DNA from: Proteles cristata cristata
Lineage: Eukaryota > Chordata > Mammalia > Carnivora > Hyaenidae
Assembly (NCBI GenBank): GCA_017311185.1
Contig: JAESUZ010000753.1
Span: 1,240,001-1,304,000, forward strand
Reading direction: 5' to 3'
DNA: 64,000 bases
Shown here piece by piece: positions 36,469 through 48,610 of the stretch. A program made the translations under genes and the position numbers. The notes under the pieces are model-generated. The model was not told the origin of the DNA. It did not search any database and saw only the letters and a list, made by a program, of their open reading frames with translations. Within the stretch, counting starts at the first letter, position 1, and every line of letters starts with the position of its first letter.

Positions 36469-36712
36469 GTTTTGTTTTGTTTTGTTTGTTTTTTTGTTTG
36501 TTGTTGTTTTTATTTATTTCTAGGAGAGAGAGAGAGAGAGACAGCGTGAGCAGGGGAGGGTCAGAGAGAGAGGGAGTCACAGACCGAAACAGGCTCCAGG
36601 CTCTGAGCTGGCAGTCAGCACAGAGCCCGACGCGGTGCTCGAACCCACGAACCGTGAGATCATGACCTAAGCGAAAGTCGGACGCTTAACCGACTAAGCC
36701 ACCCAGGTGCCC
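36469..36712 (-). mobile_element. Young-subfamily feliform SINE
   Basis: The tail is extended to (TTTTG)n at 36467-36505. Perfect 19-bp duplication ctcctgtgctttgcatttt (36450-36468 and 36713-36731). Confidence 0.96.
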
Positions 36713-36855
36713 CTCCTGTGCTTTGCATTTTGAAGTAACAGCCCAGGTTCTTGCAGCTCAAAACCTTTTCCCTTAAAAAAAAAAAAAAGAAAGAAAGAAA
36801 ACTCATTGCTCCCTGAGATTCAAAACACTGTTTAGAAACTCAAAACCTGAGAAGA

Positions 36856-37066
36856 TTAGGGTTTCTCAGCTTTGGCACTACTGACATTCAGACCAGATAA
36901 TTCTCTGTCATGAAAGGGCTGTCCTGTGCATTATAGGATATTTTGCAGCATCCCTGGCCAGTTAGTGGCCCCCCTGCCAGTTGTAGCCACCAAAAATGTA
37001 TCCCAACATTTGTTGGAAGCAGGGGAGGGAGGGGTGGACAAAATCCCTCCTGGTTGAAAACCATTA
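36856..37066 (-). mobile_element. MER5A-like hAT transposon
   Basis: 'agggtttctcagctttggca', 'agataattctctgtcatgaa', 'ctgtgcattataggatattt' and 'ctcctggttgaaaaccatta' reproduce MER5A in reverse. Confidence 0.8.
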
Positions 37067-37799
37067 ATGTATATAGTTTGTGCAAAAACAAATAAATGTG
37101 CATTAAGTAAAATGATGATTTCAAACTCAATTAGCCTCTAACCAAACACACAACCTCTCCAGACACTAAATGTTGCCACTTGACAAGACCCTTAGCCAAC
37201 TAAGTGGCAATTGTTCTGCTAGTACCCCATCACAAGACCTCTCCAAGGTCTATATGCCACAATATCTGCTAAAACAATGGAGGGAAGAGTCCCATGCTAG
37301 TTCTGGAATTGTACAAGTCAGATGTCCCAGAAAATAAAGCAGCCTGGGTTCAAGTCTGTGGTCCTGATGCAGAAGTAGATGAACTTTAGCAACATCTGCA
37401 GAATCCAGAGTTGAGTTGGTTATGTGGGTGTCCTCTTCTTCATGGTTCCATATTCATCATCCGGACACTTAGCAGCGGTTAGTTGGAGTCCACCCAGGAG
37501 GTAGTAGTTACTCATCAAATATTTATTGAAGGTTTTTTATGAGTAGTGTTTTACCTTTTGCAGTCTGCCTGTGGGCTAGGACAATCAGGTGCATTAGCCT
37601 GTGCTAGAACGAAACAAGCTTTGTTCAAATCAGCCAGAGAATAGGATAGCTCCTAGAAAGTCTCCAAGTCTCTTGTATTCCTTATTCCATAGTCCCCAAG
37701 TTTCAAAAATAAAAGTGTGTGTGTCCAGAATATAGAAGTGATCAGATATACTCCCTCTGACCTAGGAAGTCAAAGAGAGAGACAAAAAAAGAACTGCAG
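37067..37799. other. Unique stretch
   Basis: Nothing recognised beyond a short 'caaatatttattgaagg' patch at 37517 that may be L2 or MIR. Confidence 0.4.
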
Positions 37800-37945
37800 G
37801 CTCTGTGCTGGTGTGTCAAATATATACCATCTTCTTAGTCCTCACAGCATCCCGTTGTATAGGTGCTAAGGACGGGGGGTGGAATAAGTTGCTGAAAGCC
37901 AGACAGTTGCTAGGGAGAAGCAGAACTTCAAACCCAGCTCCTGTG
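37800..37945 (-). repeat. MIR relic
   Basis: 'gtcctcacagcatcccgttg', 'gctgaaagccagacagttgc' and 'acttcaaacccagctcctgt'. Confidence 0.65.
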
Positions 37946-38384
37946 CAGTTTTAAGTTGTCTCAACCCAATTTTAAGCCTCCCCTAATTCCCTTGTGCTCC
38001 AGGCCTTGGTTGCTTATTGAATGGAGAGCCCTGGCCAGCACTGCCCTGTGTCTCCAGCACTGCTGACAACTGGCCAGCCTCTTTGGGGTTAAAGGTGGGG
38101 CTTCATCAACGACACAGTTGTGGGAGTCTCTCAGAGACAGCACCCAGACCCAACCAGGCCATCCCTACAGAGGCTCTGGTGTCTTTTGGGACTTGTAGAT
38201 TTAGATGCTCTGCCGCTCTGCTCCCCATGGTATGGAGGTACGGCTTCTCGGTGGCTGCCCCAGGGGCTAGACAGCACACTCAAGAATTAGAGGGTGCTTA
38301 ACTCCTCAGAGGTAAAAGTTGGACCAGTGAAATACGGGAAATTGAAAGGACCCAGCATAAAAATACCTTTCCCTTCCTCCCCTG

Positions 38385-38413
38385 CCCCCCACCCCCCCAC
38401 CCCCCCCACCCCC
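38385..38413 (-). other. G-quadruplex motif (minus-strand G-tracts)
   Basis: The plus strand carries C-runs of 6, 7, 8 and 5 separated by single A residues. The minus strand thus has four G-tracts with single-T loops, a pattern known to form very stable parallel quadruplexes. A further CCCC lies just upstream. Confidence 0.9.
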
Positions 38414-38585
38414 GTCAGACTGTTCTGAAATGTAGATGATCCATTTAGTCTTTATAGAGACCAACCTACCGGCTCTGTTTTCTTGTGAAGTTGGGGCCAA
38501 TCCAGGAATGTACTACCTTATATTTGTTTTCCTTTTTTCTTTGCTTTGTTTTTCTTTTTTCCTCACATTTACTGTCCTGGGATCA

Positions 38586-38646
38586 TACACACATACACAC
38601 ATACACACATACACACACACACACACACGCACGCACGCACGTACAC
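38586..38646 (+). repeat. (CA)n / (CATA)n / (CACG)n compound microsatellite
   Basis: Runs from cacacatacacacatacaca through pure CA to 'cgcacgcacgcacg'. Confidence 0.95.
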
Positions 38647-39039
38647 AGCACAAAACCTCCAGTAAAGTGTTAACCTATGTTTTGCCTTAGGCTCTGTTTT
38701 CTAGGAATCCCATGCTAAAACATAAATTTATGCTCTTTTATTTATAAAATCACAGTGCTGCCACCCATCTCTCAAAAGCCTAAGAAAAAATAAAAATACA
38801 ATCCTTCTTTAGTACATGTTACTCTTTACTGATGATAGCTAACAAATATTTTGAAAATAAAAAGCCAGCCATAGTATATATGGGTATGAGAAGCAGTACA
38901 TCAAGATGGCACTAAATGTGCCTTCATGGTCTCCTTGTATCTGCCCTAACCACCAGCTGCTTTTCTTATCTTGCTCTTAGGTAAAAGGGCTGTGGTAACG
39001 CTCATTTGAGCAGGGCTGCATTTGTCATACTGTGATGGT

Positions 39040-39228
39040 ATCTGCAGGGTGGAGAGTGTCAGTCATCTGAAATGTAAATCCTAGTTCAGCTTATTAACTG
39101 TTTGACTTGAGAAAGTCATAATATCTCTAAGTAGATATTTCCTCACCTGTAAAATAGAAAGAAAACTATCTGCCTCACCTTTCCCAGGGACTGATGTGAC
39201 ATCCAGAAAGCACTTTGAAGCACCATTC
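39040..39228 (+). repeat. MIR relic
   Basis: 'aactgtttgacttgagaaag', 'tttcctcacctgtaaaatag' and 'gaaagcactttgaagcacc'. Confidence 0.7.
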
Positions 39229-39987
39229 AGAGGTGTTTTAACTGTAAGGAGAGGTAAGAAAAACTGAACTTTCTAATTCAAGCTTGTAAAATTTCCCTTA
39301 CCAAAAATGATGAAACACTTCAGTAGGAAAATATACAGGGATAAATCACTTAATTTCTTCTTAAATATCTTCAAGATAATAATGAAGATTAAAAAGCTGA
39401 AGAACTGAGACCTCTGGCTCAAATGAAATAAAATAGACTGGATTTTCCCTCCTACGTGAAACAAAGAAAAATTTTAAAACCTTAAAAAACAATTTTCAAG
39501 ATACTTATAACAAGCAATAAGGGGGTTCTTTGAAAGAAAACAGATATGGTGAGCCTTACGATTGCTTTTACTGCTGGAAGTTTCCAGGCTGCTGAACAGG
39601 AAGAAGGAAGCCTTGTAGAGAATGGGGGGCCAAATAGGTTGAGCAGAGTTGAAAGTCTGAGAGACCAAGGTGACTGGAGGTCAGAGGAGAGAGTACCAGA
39701 CATATGAGCTATACCGAAAGAGAACTCTGGAGATCTGTCAAGGGTTCCCCTCCAGTGTTCAGCAGAGTACTACAGGGGTATGCATTTGAAGGAACCACCT
39801 GAAATGGAGAGAGAAAACTACTGAAAAGGATTAGTTGGCTTGGAATAATGCCCTTTTCTGTCAGCCATACTGGAAACCCTCTTAAGTCACAGAGCACAGG
39901 GTAGAGTATTCTGAAGAGTCTTGCCTCCACAGTGAGAACTAATTGACTGGACACTAAACACTGCTCTGGTCCAGCCCAACAAGTCTT

Positions 39988-41862
39988 TTGTTTTCCCAAG
40001 CCATTATTTAACTCCCAGTCAGTTAGAATATAGTGCAACACTAGTTCCAGGTATAGAATTTAGTGATTCATCACTTACATTTATGACCAGATGTTCATTA
40101 CAAGTACTCTCCTTAATACCCATCACCTATTTAACCCATTCCCCACCCACCTCCCCTCTGATAACCATCAGTTTATTCTCTGTAGTTAAGAGTCTGTTTC
40201 TTGGTTTGCCTCTCTTTTTTTCCTCTCTGTTCATTTGTTTTGTTACTTAAATTCCATGTATAAATGAAACAGTATAGTATATTTCTTTCTCTGACCGACT
40301 TACTTCACTTAGCTTAATATTCTCTAGCCCCAACTATGTCATTGCAAATGGCAAAATATCATTCTTTTTGATGGCTGAGTTATATTTATTCATAAGTCAG
40401 TGGACATTTGGGCCCTTTCCATAATTTGCCTACTGTTGACAATGCTGGTATAAACATCAGGGTGCATGTATCCCTTTGAATTAGTATATTTGTATTCTTT
40501 GGGTAAATATCTAGTAGTGCAATTGCTGGGTCACAGGGTAGTTCTATTTTTAACTTTTTGAGGAACTTCCATACTGTGTTTCAGAGTGGCCGCACCAGTT
40601 CACTTTCCCACCAGCAATGTAAGAGGGTCCCCCTTCTCCACATCCTTGCCAACACCCGTTGTTTTCTGTGTTGTTAATGTAGCCATTCTGACAGGTGTGA
40701 AGTGGTATCTCATCGTGGTTTTGATTTGTATTTCTCTGATGATGAGCGATGTTGAACATCTGGATGTCTTCTTCGGAAAGATGTCTGTTCATGTCTTCTG
40801 CCCATTTCTTCACTGGATTATTTGTTTTTTGGGTGTTGAGTTGGGTAAGTTTTTATAGATTTTGGATATTAACCCTTTATCAGATATGTCATTTGCAAAT
40901 ATTGTCTCCCATTCTGTAGGTTGCCTCTTAGTTTTGTTGATTTTTTCCTTTGATATGCATAAGCATTTTATTTTGATGAAGTCCTAAAGTTTATTTTTGC
41001 TTTTGTTTCCCTTGCCTCAAGAGACATACTTAGTAAGGAATTGCTGTCACCACTGTCAAAGAGGTTACTGCCTGTTTCCTGCTCTTGGATTTTTATAGTT
41101 TACTGTCTCACATTTATGTCTTTCATCCATTTTGAATTTATTTTGTGTAGGGTATATGAAAGTAATCCAGTTTCATTCTTTTGCATGTTGCTGTCCAGTT
41201 TTCCCAACACCATTTGTTGAAGAGACTTTGTTCTATTAGATATTCTTTCCTGTTTTGTCAAAGATTAATTTCCATATAGCTATAGGGCCATTTATGGGTT
41301 TTCTATTCTATTCCATTGATCCACGTGTCTGTTTTTGTGACAGTGCCATACTGTCTTCATCACTACAGCTTTGTAATACAGCTTGGAGTCTGGAACTGTG
41401 ATGCCTCCAGCTTTGCTTCTCTTTTTCAAGATTGCTTTGGCTATTTAGGGTCTTTTGTGGTTCCATATGAAGTTTAGGATTGTTTGTTCTAGCTCTGTGA
41501 AAAATGCTGTTGGCATTTTGATAGGGATTGCATTAAATGTTCAGATTGCTTGGGTAATACAGACATTTTAATAATATTTGTTCTTTTATTTCATGAGCAT
41601 GGATGTTTTTCTATTTCTTTGTGTTATTTTCAGTTTCTTTCACCAGTGTTTTATAGTTTTCAGAGTACAGGTCTTTTACCTCTTTGCTTAGGTTTATTCC
41701 TAGATATCTTATAATTTTTGGTGCAGTTGTAAGTGGGATTGATTCCCTGGTTTCTCTTTCTGCTGCTTCATTATTGGTGTATAGAAATGCAACAGATTTC
41801 TATACATTGATTTTGTATCCTGCAACTTTACTGAATTTGTGTATCAGTTCTAGCAAATTTTT
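39988..41862 (-). mobile_element. Carnivore L1, 5'-truncated at 1.9 kb, inside L1M
   Basis: Target duplication ggtccagcccaacaagtctt (39968-39987) and ggccagcccaacaaatctt (41863-41881), two differences. It spans the reverse-transcriptase C-terminal part of ORF2 to the 3' untranslated region. The frame at 40550-40813 (minus) is a broken piece of the ORF2 C-terminus; stops and indels show it is dead. Confidence 0.9.
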
Positions 41863-42177
41863 GGCCAGCCCAACAAATCTTAAAACCAAGATCTAAAGGG
41901 ATCAAGTTGTTTCCAAGTAACTGAACTGCATTCCAGAACAAAGCTCAAGAATATTTATAGGAATACAAAAATATTTAGCACCCAACACAGTCAAAATAAT
42001 GATGCCTGGCATCCAATAAAAATTACCAAGCATGCAAAAACAAACAAAAAAAAAACAAAAAAAACCCAAGAAAAATGCCTCATAATGATGTAAAAAAAAA
42101 ATCAATCAGAACTAACTCAGAACTGACACCAGATGTTAGAACTAGCAAAGGACATTAAAAGTTATAATTATATTTTA

Positions 42178-42375
42178 TCACCTGGGTATCTCAGTCTGAG
42201 TGTCTGATTCTTGGTCTCGGCTTAGGTCATGATCTCACAGTTCATTAGTTCGAGCCCTGTGTCAGGCTCCGCACTGACAGTGCAGAGGCTGCTTGAGATT
42301 CTCTGTCTCCTTCTCTCTCTGCCCCTCCCCCACTCACAATCTCTTGCTCTCTCTAAAATAAATAAATGAACATGT
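42178..42375 (+). mobile_element. Carnivore SINE inside L1M
   Basis: Its 5' box is slightly trimmed ('atcacctgggtatctcagtc'), and the tail is aaaataaataaatgaa. Confidence 0.88.
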
Positions 42376-42958
42376 TTCAAACCTTCAATTAAGACATATA
42401 TTTTTTAAAGACACAAATTAAATATCTAGAGATGAAAACTACAATGCCTGAGCTGAAAGATACCCAGAATGAGATTAACAGTGTATTCATACAGTACAAT
42501 ACTACTCAGCAATGAAAAGGAATGAATATTGATACAACATTGATGAATCTCAAAATAACTGGGCTGAATGAAAGAATCCAGATCAAAAAGATTGCATTCT
42601 GTATAAATCCTTTCATATAAAATTCTAGAGAATGTAAAATAATCTATAGTTAGAGATGTGTATAATCAATGATTACCATGTAGGGGGTCAGAAGAAAGGG
42701 ATTCATTCCCAAGAGGCAGAAGGAAACTTTTGGAAGACATAAGTTTGTTCACTATTTTTATTTTTATGATGGTTTCACAGATATACAGATACGATGTCAA
42801 AACTTACCAATTTAAATGTACAGTTTATTTTATATTGATTATAACACAGGAAAGCTATTTTTATAAAAACTAAAGTGTATTTTTAAAAGCCACTGCACAA
42901 CCAGGAAATAGAGGACGTATAACTGCATTTTTTCAATATTTAAATTTTTGTAAATTTT

Positions 42959-43178
42959 GGGGCACCTGGGTGGCTCGGTCGGTTAAGCGTCAGACTTTGG
43001 CTCAGGTCACGATCTCACAATTTGTGGGTTCGAGCCCCGCATCGGGCTCTGTGCTGACAGCTAGCTTAGAGCCCGGAGCCTGCTTCAGATTGTGTGTGTG
43101 TGTCTCTCTCTCTGACCCTCCCTTGATCATGCTGTCTCTTTCTCTCTCTCTCAAAAATGAAATAAAGCATTAAAAAAT
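42959..43178 (+). mobile_element. Feliform SINE
   Basis: Intact ggggcacctgggtggctcgg start and 'ctgacagctagcttagagcc' middle. The A-tail merges into AAT-rich sequence. Confidence 0.93.
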
Positions 43179-43245
43179 AATAATAATAAATAATTTTTAA
43201 AAATAAAATAATTTTTTGTAAAGTTTAAAGAATACTAAAACTTTT

Positions 43246-43441
43246 TTTTTTTAATGTTTTATTTATTTTTAGGAGAGACAGCGTGAGCAGGGGAGGTCAG
43301 AGAGTCACAGACTGAAACAGGCTCCAGGCTCTGAACTGGCAGTCAGCACAGAGCCCAACGCGGGGCTCGAACCCACCCACCGCGAGATCATGACCCAAGC
43401 GAAAGTCGGACGCTTAACTGACTAAGCCACCCAGGTGCCCC
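43246..43441 (-). mobile_element. Young-subfamily feliform SINE, 0.5 kb before the first exon
   Basis: Perfect 18-bp duplication aagaatactaaaactttt (43228-43245 and 43442-43459). A small deletion removes part of the GA-rich block. Confidence 0.95.
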
Positions 43442-43602
43442 AAGAATACTAAAACTTTTAAATCTGTAATTTTTATTACATCTAAGTCTACAGTATGTAC
43501 AGACTACACCTCTTGTATAGTATCTATAGTATCTAGTATAGTAACTAAAATTTGGTTTGGGGACTCTTTCCTTTTTCTTTTTTTAACAGTACATTAGAAA
43601 AT

Positions 43603-43614
43603 CCCCCCCCCCCC
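43603..43614 (+). repeat. C12 homopolymer
   Basis: An uninterrupted run of 12 C residues, about 365 bp upstream of the first exon. Confidence 0.95.
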
Positions 43615-43978
43615 TATTGTTTAGGCCTACATTTTTTCTTGGCTTTTTAAAATTAAAAACAAAAACCCTAAAAGCCAAAAGCCACAAGGTAATTTTCAAT
43701 TATGATTTTTTCCAAAGCTTACTTTATAAGTTAAGAAAATTCTACACATTTTTCTTAATCATAAATAACTATACACTTACTCCCTAATATCCTTCTCTGT
43801 TTGATATGTGGTCTAGACTGAAAAATCTTGCATGAGTCTGTTTAAGACTCAAGGGCTTTAGTTCCTGTTATCCTGCCTCATTAGAGATACAGTTGTGTGA
43901 TGCATGCTCATTATATTTGGGAATGAACTAATTTATGCATTCTCTTGTTCCTAACTTGTGTGTCTTGATTTCCCCCAG

Positions 43979-44069
43979 TTTGATGCTGACCGAGATGAAG
44001 ATGAGGTGTTCTATGACATCAGCATGGCAGTTGACAGCAAGTTATTTCCAAACAAAGAAGCTGCAGCAG
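43979..44069 (+). CDS. Internal coding exon (91 bp) of an unrecognised plus-strand gene
   Basis: The exon is preceded by a pyrimidine-rich acceptor ending tttcccccag and followed by a near-consensus donor, CAG|gtaagt. Read in phase 0 it gives 30 codons plus one base, starting FDADRDEDEVFYDISMAVD and ending KEAAA; the spare G is completed by the next exon to a Gly codon. The peptide is strongly acidic in its first ten residues (D/E-rich), then amphipathic, with no Cys and no recognisable catalytic motif, as in a disordered linker or acidic interaction segment. Of the other two frames, one stops at once and the second stops after joining to the 53047 exon, which supports the chosen frame. The sequence around it is repeat-dense intron. 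I cannot assign the gene. Confidence is high that it is an exon and low for any function. Confidence 0.85.
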
Positions 44070-45157
44070 GTAAGTCACCATGTCCTTTTGGGCAACAGTA
44101 TGGCCTGATCACCTGCCAAGTGTCTGGAGCTTTGTATAATGTTGGAGCTCAACAATCTGCTGCAAGTTTTTAAGGATGACACCATTCTCAGAGCTTTACA
44201 CTTTCTGGTTTAAAAATAAAGGCATAAAACAAAATAGGAAAGAAGGACTATCCATAGGGCCCTTATAGTTAATGCTTGCCTTCCAGTCATTGCACATGTA
44301 AATTAGCAGGCAGTCCTGATGTAACATAGGATTGTGTTACTATAATTGAAAAAATCTAATCTAGCCCATTCTTTGTGCAACAATTAAAAGTTACAACTCC
44401 TTCAGGTCTCCTTAACTCTGACATGTCTCTGCTGTGGCCCCTGGGAAAAGCCTCTCTTTCTGTCAGATAGCTTCTCCCATCCCAACCGACAGCTCCTGTT
44501 TTGGCTCTGAGCCTTCTCTTCCTAAGCATTCACACCTAGAAGTTTGACATTGGACAGCAGTGCAGAGCAATCACACACCCTTATGTAAGCAGTAACCGAG
44601 ATTCTCTCCTTGACCCTTATCTCATTCTCTTTTACTGTCTGACTCTGGTCAACTCATTGTCCCTCATGCTCTCCACTGTCAGTTCTATGCAGATGACTCA
44701 AATCTTCATCCCCATCATAAACTTTCTTCTCAGTAATGGCTTCAGTGCATAAAGACCGAAAAAGTTCTGGGCTGTTAAAAAAAAAAAAAAGACTGAACAT
44801 GAAAAATGTTGCATCATATTTGATTTGATTTGAAACCCCCTTAAGAGTAGCTTCAAAGAAAGGCAAGGCAGTGATCTTTCTAGGCAGACCCACAGAGCAC
44901 AAATAACAATGTAAACTCACCTGCCCGGTTTTCCAGTGATATTTACCATAAGATGGCCTGTTGTTGGAGAGATTGAATATTGAGCAGCATGTAAGATCAT
45001 ATAAATCAGAGTGGTGCTGCTCTGAAAAATGCTATGGCAGCCATGCTTTGTAAGCCAATATCGTATTTAGAACATTTATTTAGACCTCTAAGAACAAATA
45101 GCTAACTGCTAGGTATCCACAAGACAGTGGAGTGGAGGATCTGAGTTAAGCTGCCCT

Positions 45158-45800
45158 TTTTTATTTTTTAAATTTTAATTCCAATATAGTTAACCTACAG
45201 AGTTATATTGGTTTGATAGAGTACATATAGTGATTCAGCAATCCTATACATTACTCAGTGCTTATCATGATAAGTGTACCCTTAATCTCCTTCACCTATT
45301 TTACCCATCCCTCACCCACCTCCCCTCTAGTAACCATCAGTTTGTTCTCTATACTTAGGAGTCTGTTTTTTGGTTCATGTCTTGTTTTCCTTTATTGGTT
45401 TTATTTCTTAAATTCCACATATGAATGAAATCATATGATATTTGTCTAGATCCATTCATGGTGTTGCATATGGCAAGATTTCATTCTTTTTGTGGCTGAG
45501 TAATATTCCATTGTGTATATATGCCACATCTTCTTTATCCATTCATCTATCGATGGACAGTGGGGCTGCTTCCATAATTTGGCTATTGGAAAAAATGCTG
45601 TGAAAACATAGAGGTGCATATATCTTTTCAAGTTAGTGTTTTTGTATTCTTTGGGTAATACCCGGAAGTGGAATTACTGGATCATAGGGTAATTCAGTTT
45701 TTAATTTTTTGAGGAACCTCCACATTGATTTCCACAGTGACTTCACCAGTTTGCATTCCCACCAACAGTGCGAGGGTTCCTTTTTCTCCATGTCCTCTAA
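45158..45800 (-). mobile_element. Carnivore L1 3' end, 5'-truncated
   Basis: Runs from 'tccaatatagttaacctaca' through the ORF2 end (minus-strand frame at 45446-45631 with [16 protein letters not shown]) to 'agggttcctttttctccatg'. Broken by stops. Confidence 0.85.
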
Positions 45801-46500
45801 CCTGCCCCTTCCTTAGGACACTTGACACTTTGTGGCTCTCTAGTGGCATTTTTGAAAGGTGGCCTCATCCGGCAGTGATGCAGCAGTGCTGACTTCTGTG
45901 CTAGTCAGTAAACTGCCTGAGGACAGGTGCTGTGTCCTCTGAGTGTATAGTACCTGCCCCACAGCAGAGGTCACCAGGGACCGAGTCCCTCCGTCTTTCC
46001 CCTCTATGCCTCCCAACTTATGAACGAGGAGTCTGCTCACAGCCTCAACTCCTGTTACCTCCCCTCTGCTCCTCTAAACTCTGAAAGCTGAGTTCTGCTC
46101 CAGCTTTAAAATAAGCCTGTTCTATCTATAACAGCCCTTGGTGTTGAAGTGAGCCTGGGAGGGACTGTGGTAAACTAGCAACACACGATCCCTCCCCCGC
46201 AGAGGCAGCCCCTCTGAAGTTCCGTGTTATTGTTGCCATTAGGGAATGGGCCAGTTGTTGCTGGATCTTTCTCTCTTTGCAGAGAAAACAGAAGACTACA
46301 AATCGTGAGGCTTGTAAATGCCCAAACTTACCCAGTTGAACAGGTCACGTCCATGGCCACCGCCCTATGAATTGTCAGCCCCCGGTTTTGTTCCTGTACT
46401 ATTCCCTCTCCCTGTACCTACTTTGCAGAGTCTCAGCTGCCCCGCAGATCCCCTGTCATCTCCCTGTGAATGACCTTCCATTCTCCTTTTAAATTTTTCA
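45801..46500. other. Unique stretch
   Basis: A GC-moderate block with no exon signal or recognised repeat. Confidence 0.4.
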
Positions 46501-46512
46501 AATAAAGATTCT

Positions 46513-46708
46513 TGTTTTTTAAGTGTATTTATTTATTTTGAGAGAGAGAGAGCAGGGGAGAGGCAGAGGGACAGGGAGAGAGAGAATCCCAGGTCAGTGC
46601 TGACAACACAGAACCCGTCACGGGGCTCAGTCTCGTGAACCGTGAGATCATGACCTGAACTGAGATCAAAAGTTGGATGCTTTACCAACTGAGCTACCCA
46701 CGTGCCCC
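46513..46708 (-). mobile_element. Older carnivore SINE
   Basis: The body is diverged ('caggtcagtgctgacaacac'), with 'gagctacccacgtgcccc' as the 5' box. Confidence 0.88.
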
Positions 46709-47090
46709 TTAAATAAAAACTCTATATGTTTAAGATGTGCAGCATGATGACTTGGCATGGATATACATAGTGAAGTGACTGCTACAGTTACGCTAATTAA
46801 TGTATCTTCTCTTCACACAGTTAACCATTTTTCTGTGTGTAATGAGAGCACCCAGAATACATTCTGTTAGCAAATTTCCAGTACTTAACACAGTGTTATT
46901 AACTATAGTCATCCTACTATCAGTGTTACGTCCCTAGGCTTATTCATCTTACAAAACAGCAATTCTGTACCATTTGGCCATCATCTCCCCATTTCCCCCA
47001 CCTGCATGCCAGAGTAACTGCCACTCCACTCTCGGCTTCAATGTATTTGACTTTTTTAGGTTTCACATATAAGTGAGACCATGCAGCTTT
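46709..47090 (-). mobile_element. L1MB-type L1 3' end
   Basis: 'agcatgatgacttggcatgg', 'ttatgcta'-like start, then 'ttattaactatagtcatcct', 'catctccccatttcccccac' and 'tttcacatataagtgagacc'. Confidence 0.72.
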
Positions 47091-47189
47091 TCTCTTTTAA
47101 GGGAGCCAGGCAAAACTGTCCCTGTCCTCACAGCCCACACTAGTCATCATTCCTCAGGGACACCTTGGGAGCTTGTTCTTTATCCCCAC

Positions 47190-47965
47190 TGTACTTAGCA
47201 GGGCTTTGTCATTCCTTGCCGGCCTCTTACCTCATCCCTGAATCCTGCTGTTGCCATGGAGATCCTGATAAAATGCAGCTCTGACCACCCTGCTTCCCTG
47301 ACAAAACAAAACAAAGCAAAGCAAAACCTCCAATGATGTCCTTGCAGGCTGAGCACCAGTGACAGACATACCCATAGCTTTGCTACAGTGACTCTTCTCC
47401 TGCCCCAGCACTGCCTCCCCTCATCCCACCAGCTTCCTCCAGTCCCTAGAATGTCTCAAGCACCTTCCTGCCCCTCGCCATTTGCACAGGCTACTTGGTA
47501 TCTTCCCCCATATGCATCCTCTCTCCTCTCTCACTCCCTAGGCCCTCTTTCACCCAGCCAGATACTGCTTTGCATCTCAGTTTAAATGTGATTTTCCTCG
47601 GGGCACCTGGGTGGCTTAGTCGGTTGAGTGTCCGACTTTCGCTTAGGTCATGATCTCGAGGTTCGTGGGTTCGAGCCCCGCGTCGGGCTCTGTGCTGACT
47701 GCCAGCTCAGAGCCTGGAGCCTGTTTCAGAGTCTGTGACTCCCTCTCTCTCTGACCCTCCCCTGCTCATGCTGTCTCTCTCTCTCCTAGAAATAAATAAA
47801 ACATAAAAAAAAAAATTTTAAATGTGATTTTCCTCAGGAGGTATTCTCAGCCCCCATCCCAGACTAGTTTAGACACTGGCATGGTCCCCCTATACTTTTC
47901 CTTCAGGGTGTTTATCACAATTATGATTTTATAGTCAAGTATAGGATTGTTTGTTACAATTCTGT
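47190..47965 (+). repeat. L2 3' region split by a SINE
   Basis: 'aaatgcagctctgaccaccc', 'cctccaatgatgtccttgca', 'catttgcacaggctacttgg', 'gcatctcagtttaaatgtga' and, after the SINE, 'tcctcaggaggtattctcag'. Confidence 0.75.
47600..47816 (+). mobile_element. Young-subfamily feliform SINE inside L2
   Basis: Perfect 19-bp duplication tttaaatgtgattttcctc (47581-47599 and 47817-47835). Diagnostic 'ctgactgccagctc' and 'cctagaaataaataaa'. Confidence 0.97.
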
Positions 47966-47971
47966 TTCCCT

Positions 47972-48158
47972 GGAGACACCTAGGTGACTCTGTGTGTTAA
48001 GCGTCTGATGTCAGTTCAGGTCACGATCTCATAGTTCATGGGTTCAAGCCCCACATCAGGTTCTCTGCTGTCAGCTCAGAACCCGCTTCAGATCCTCTGT
48101 TCCCTTCCTTCCCCTGCCCTGCTCTCTCTCTCTCTCTCAAAAATTAAAATTAAGAAAA
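47972..48158 (+). mobile_element. Feliform SINE, shortened
   Basis: Starts gagacacctaggtgactctg. The middle lost the 'gctctgtgctgac' repeat unit. Confidence 0.86.
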
Positions 48159-48469
48159 ATCCTTGTCCTTTATTAGAGTACAAGACTGGAAGGAGAGTCT
48201 ATGTGTTTGTTTGACACCCGGTGTGCATCTCATAGGAGATGGCACAGAAGTGCTTTTTCATCTGTCTAATCACCTCAGCTGGGCTACTCGTCCAAGTACG
48301 TGGACTCACAGCCACACCACATTTTCCCTGACTCCAGAGCAGAGTGCACATCTGCTTGTCTCATGGCATAGAATGCCATTCCCTGGACCTCTGCGCCCCA
48401 TCTGCAGCCTCTCCTCGTCCCTAGAGTCCTCCATCAGTACTCTGGCGGAGCCATTCGGAGGTATCACCC

Positions 48470-48610
48470 AATCTCCGTGGACCTCAGTTTCCTCATCTAT
48501 AACAAGGGATACTAATAGTGCCACCGCAGGATTGTTGTGAAGACCAAGTGGTTTATGTGGATACAGTGTGTGGCTGTCACACTGAAAAGGTTATATATGA
48601 GTTAGTATCT
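48470..48610 (+). repeat. MIR fragment
   Basis: 'ggacctcagtttcctcatct' 'ataacaagggatactaatag' and 'ggattgttgtgaagacc'. Confidence 0.75.

Larger units (their letters stand above)
39360..42850 (+). mobile_element. Old L1M remnant, split by a younger L1 and a SINE
   Basis: The left part (to 39987) and 41882-42480 are L1M 5' untranslated sequence ('gaccaaggtgactggaggtc', 'gcattccagaacaaagctca', 'aactgacaccagatgttaga'). From about 42490 the sequence is L1 3' end ('acaatactactcagcaatga', 'ttgatgaatctcaaaataac', 'aacttaccaatttaaatgta'). The whole coding region between them is missing. Confidence 0.68.
1..43978 (+). other. Upstream intron or 5' flank of the gene (phase 0 at its end)
   Basis: No further exon, CpG island or promoter is recognisable in nearly 44 kb before the first exon. 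The frame of the 43979 exon requires a phase-0 donor outside or undetected in this window. The open frames here lie in repeats or lack splice signals, so they are not called. Confidence 0.5.

Noticed and set aside
48163..48540. 125-codon plus-strand open frame
   Set aside because: It begins in a SINE A-tail and ends inside a MIR.
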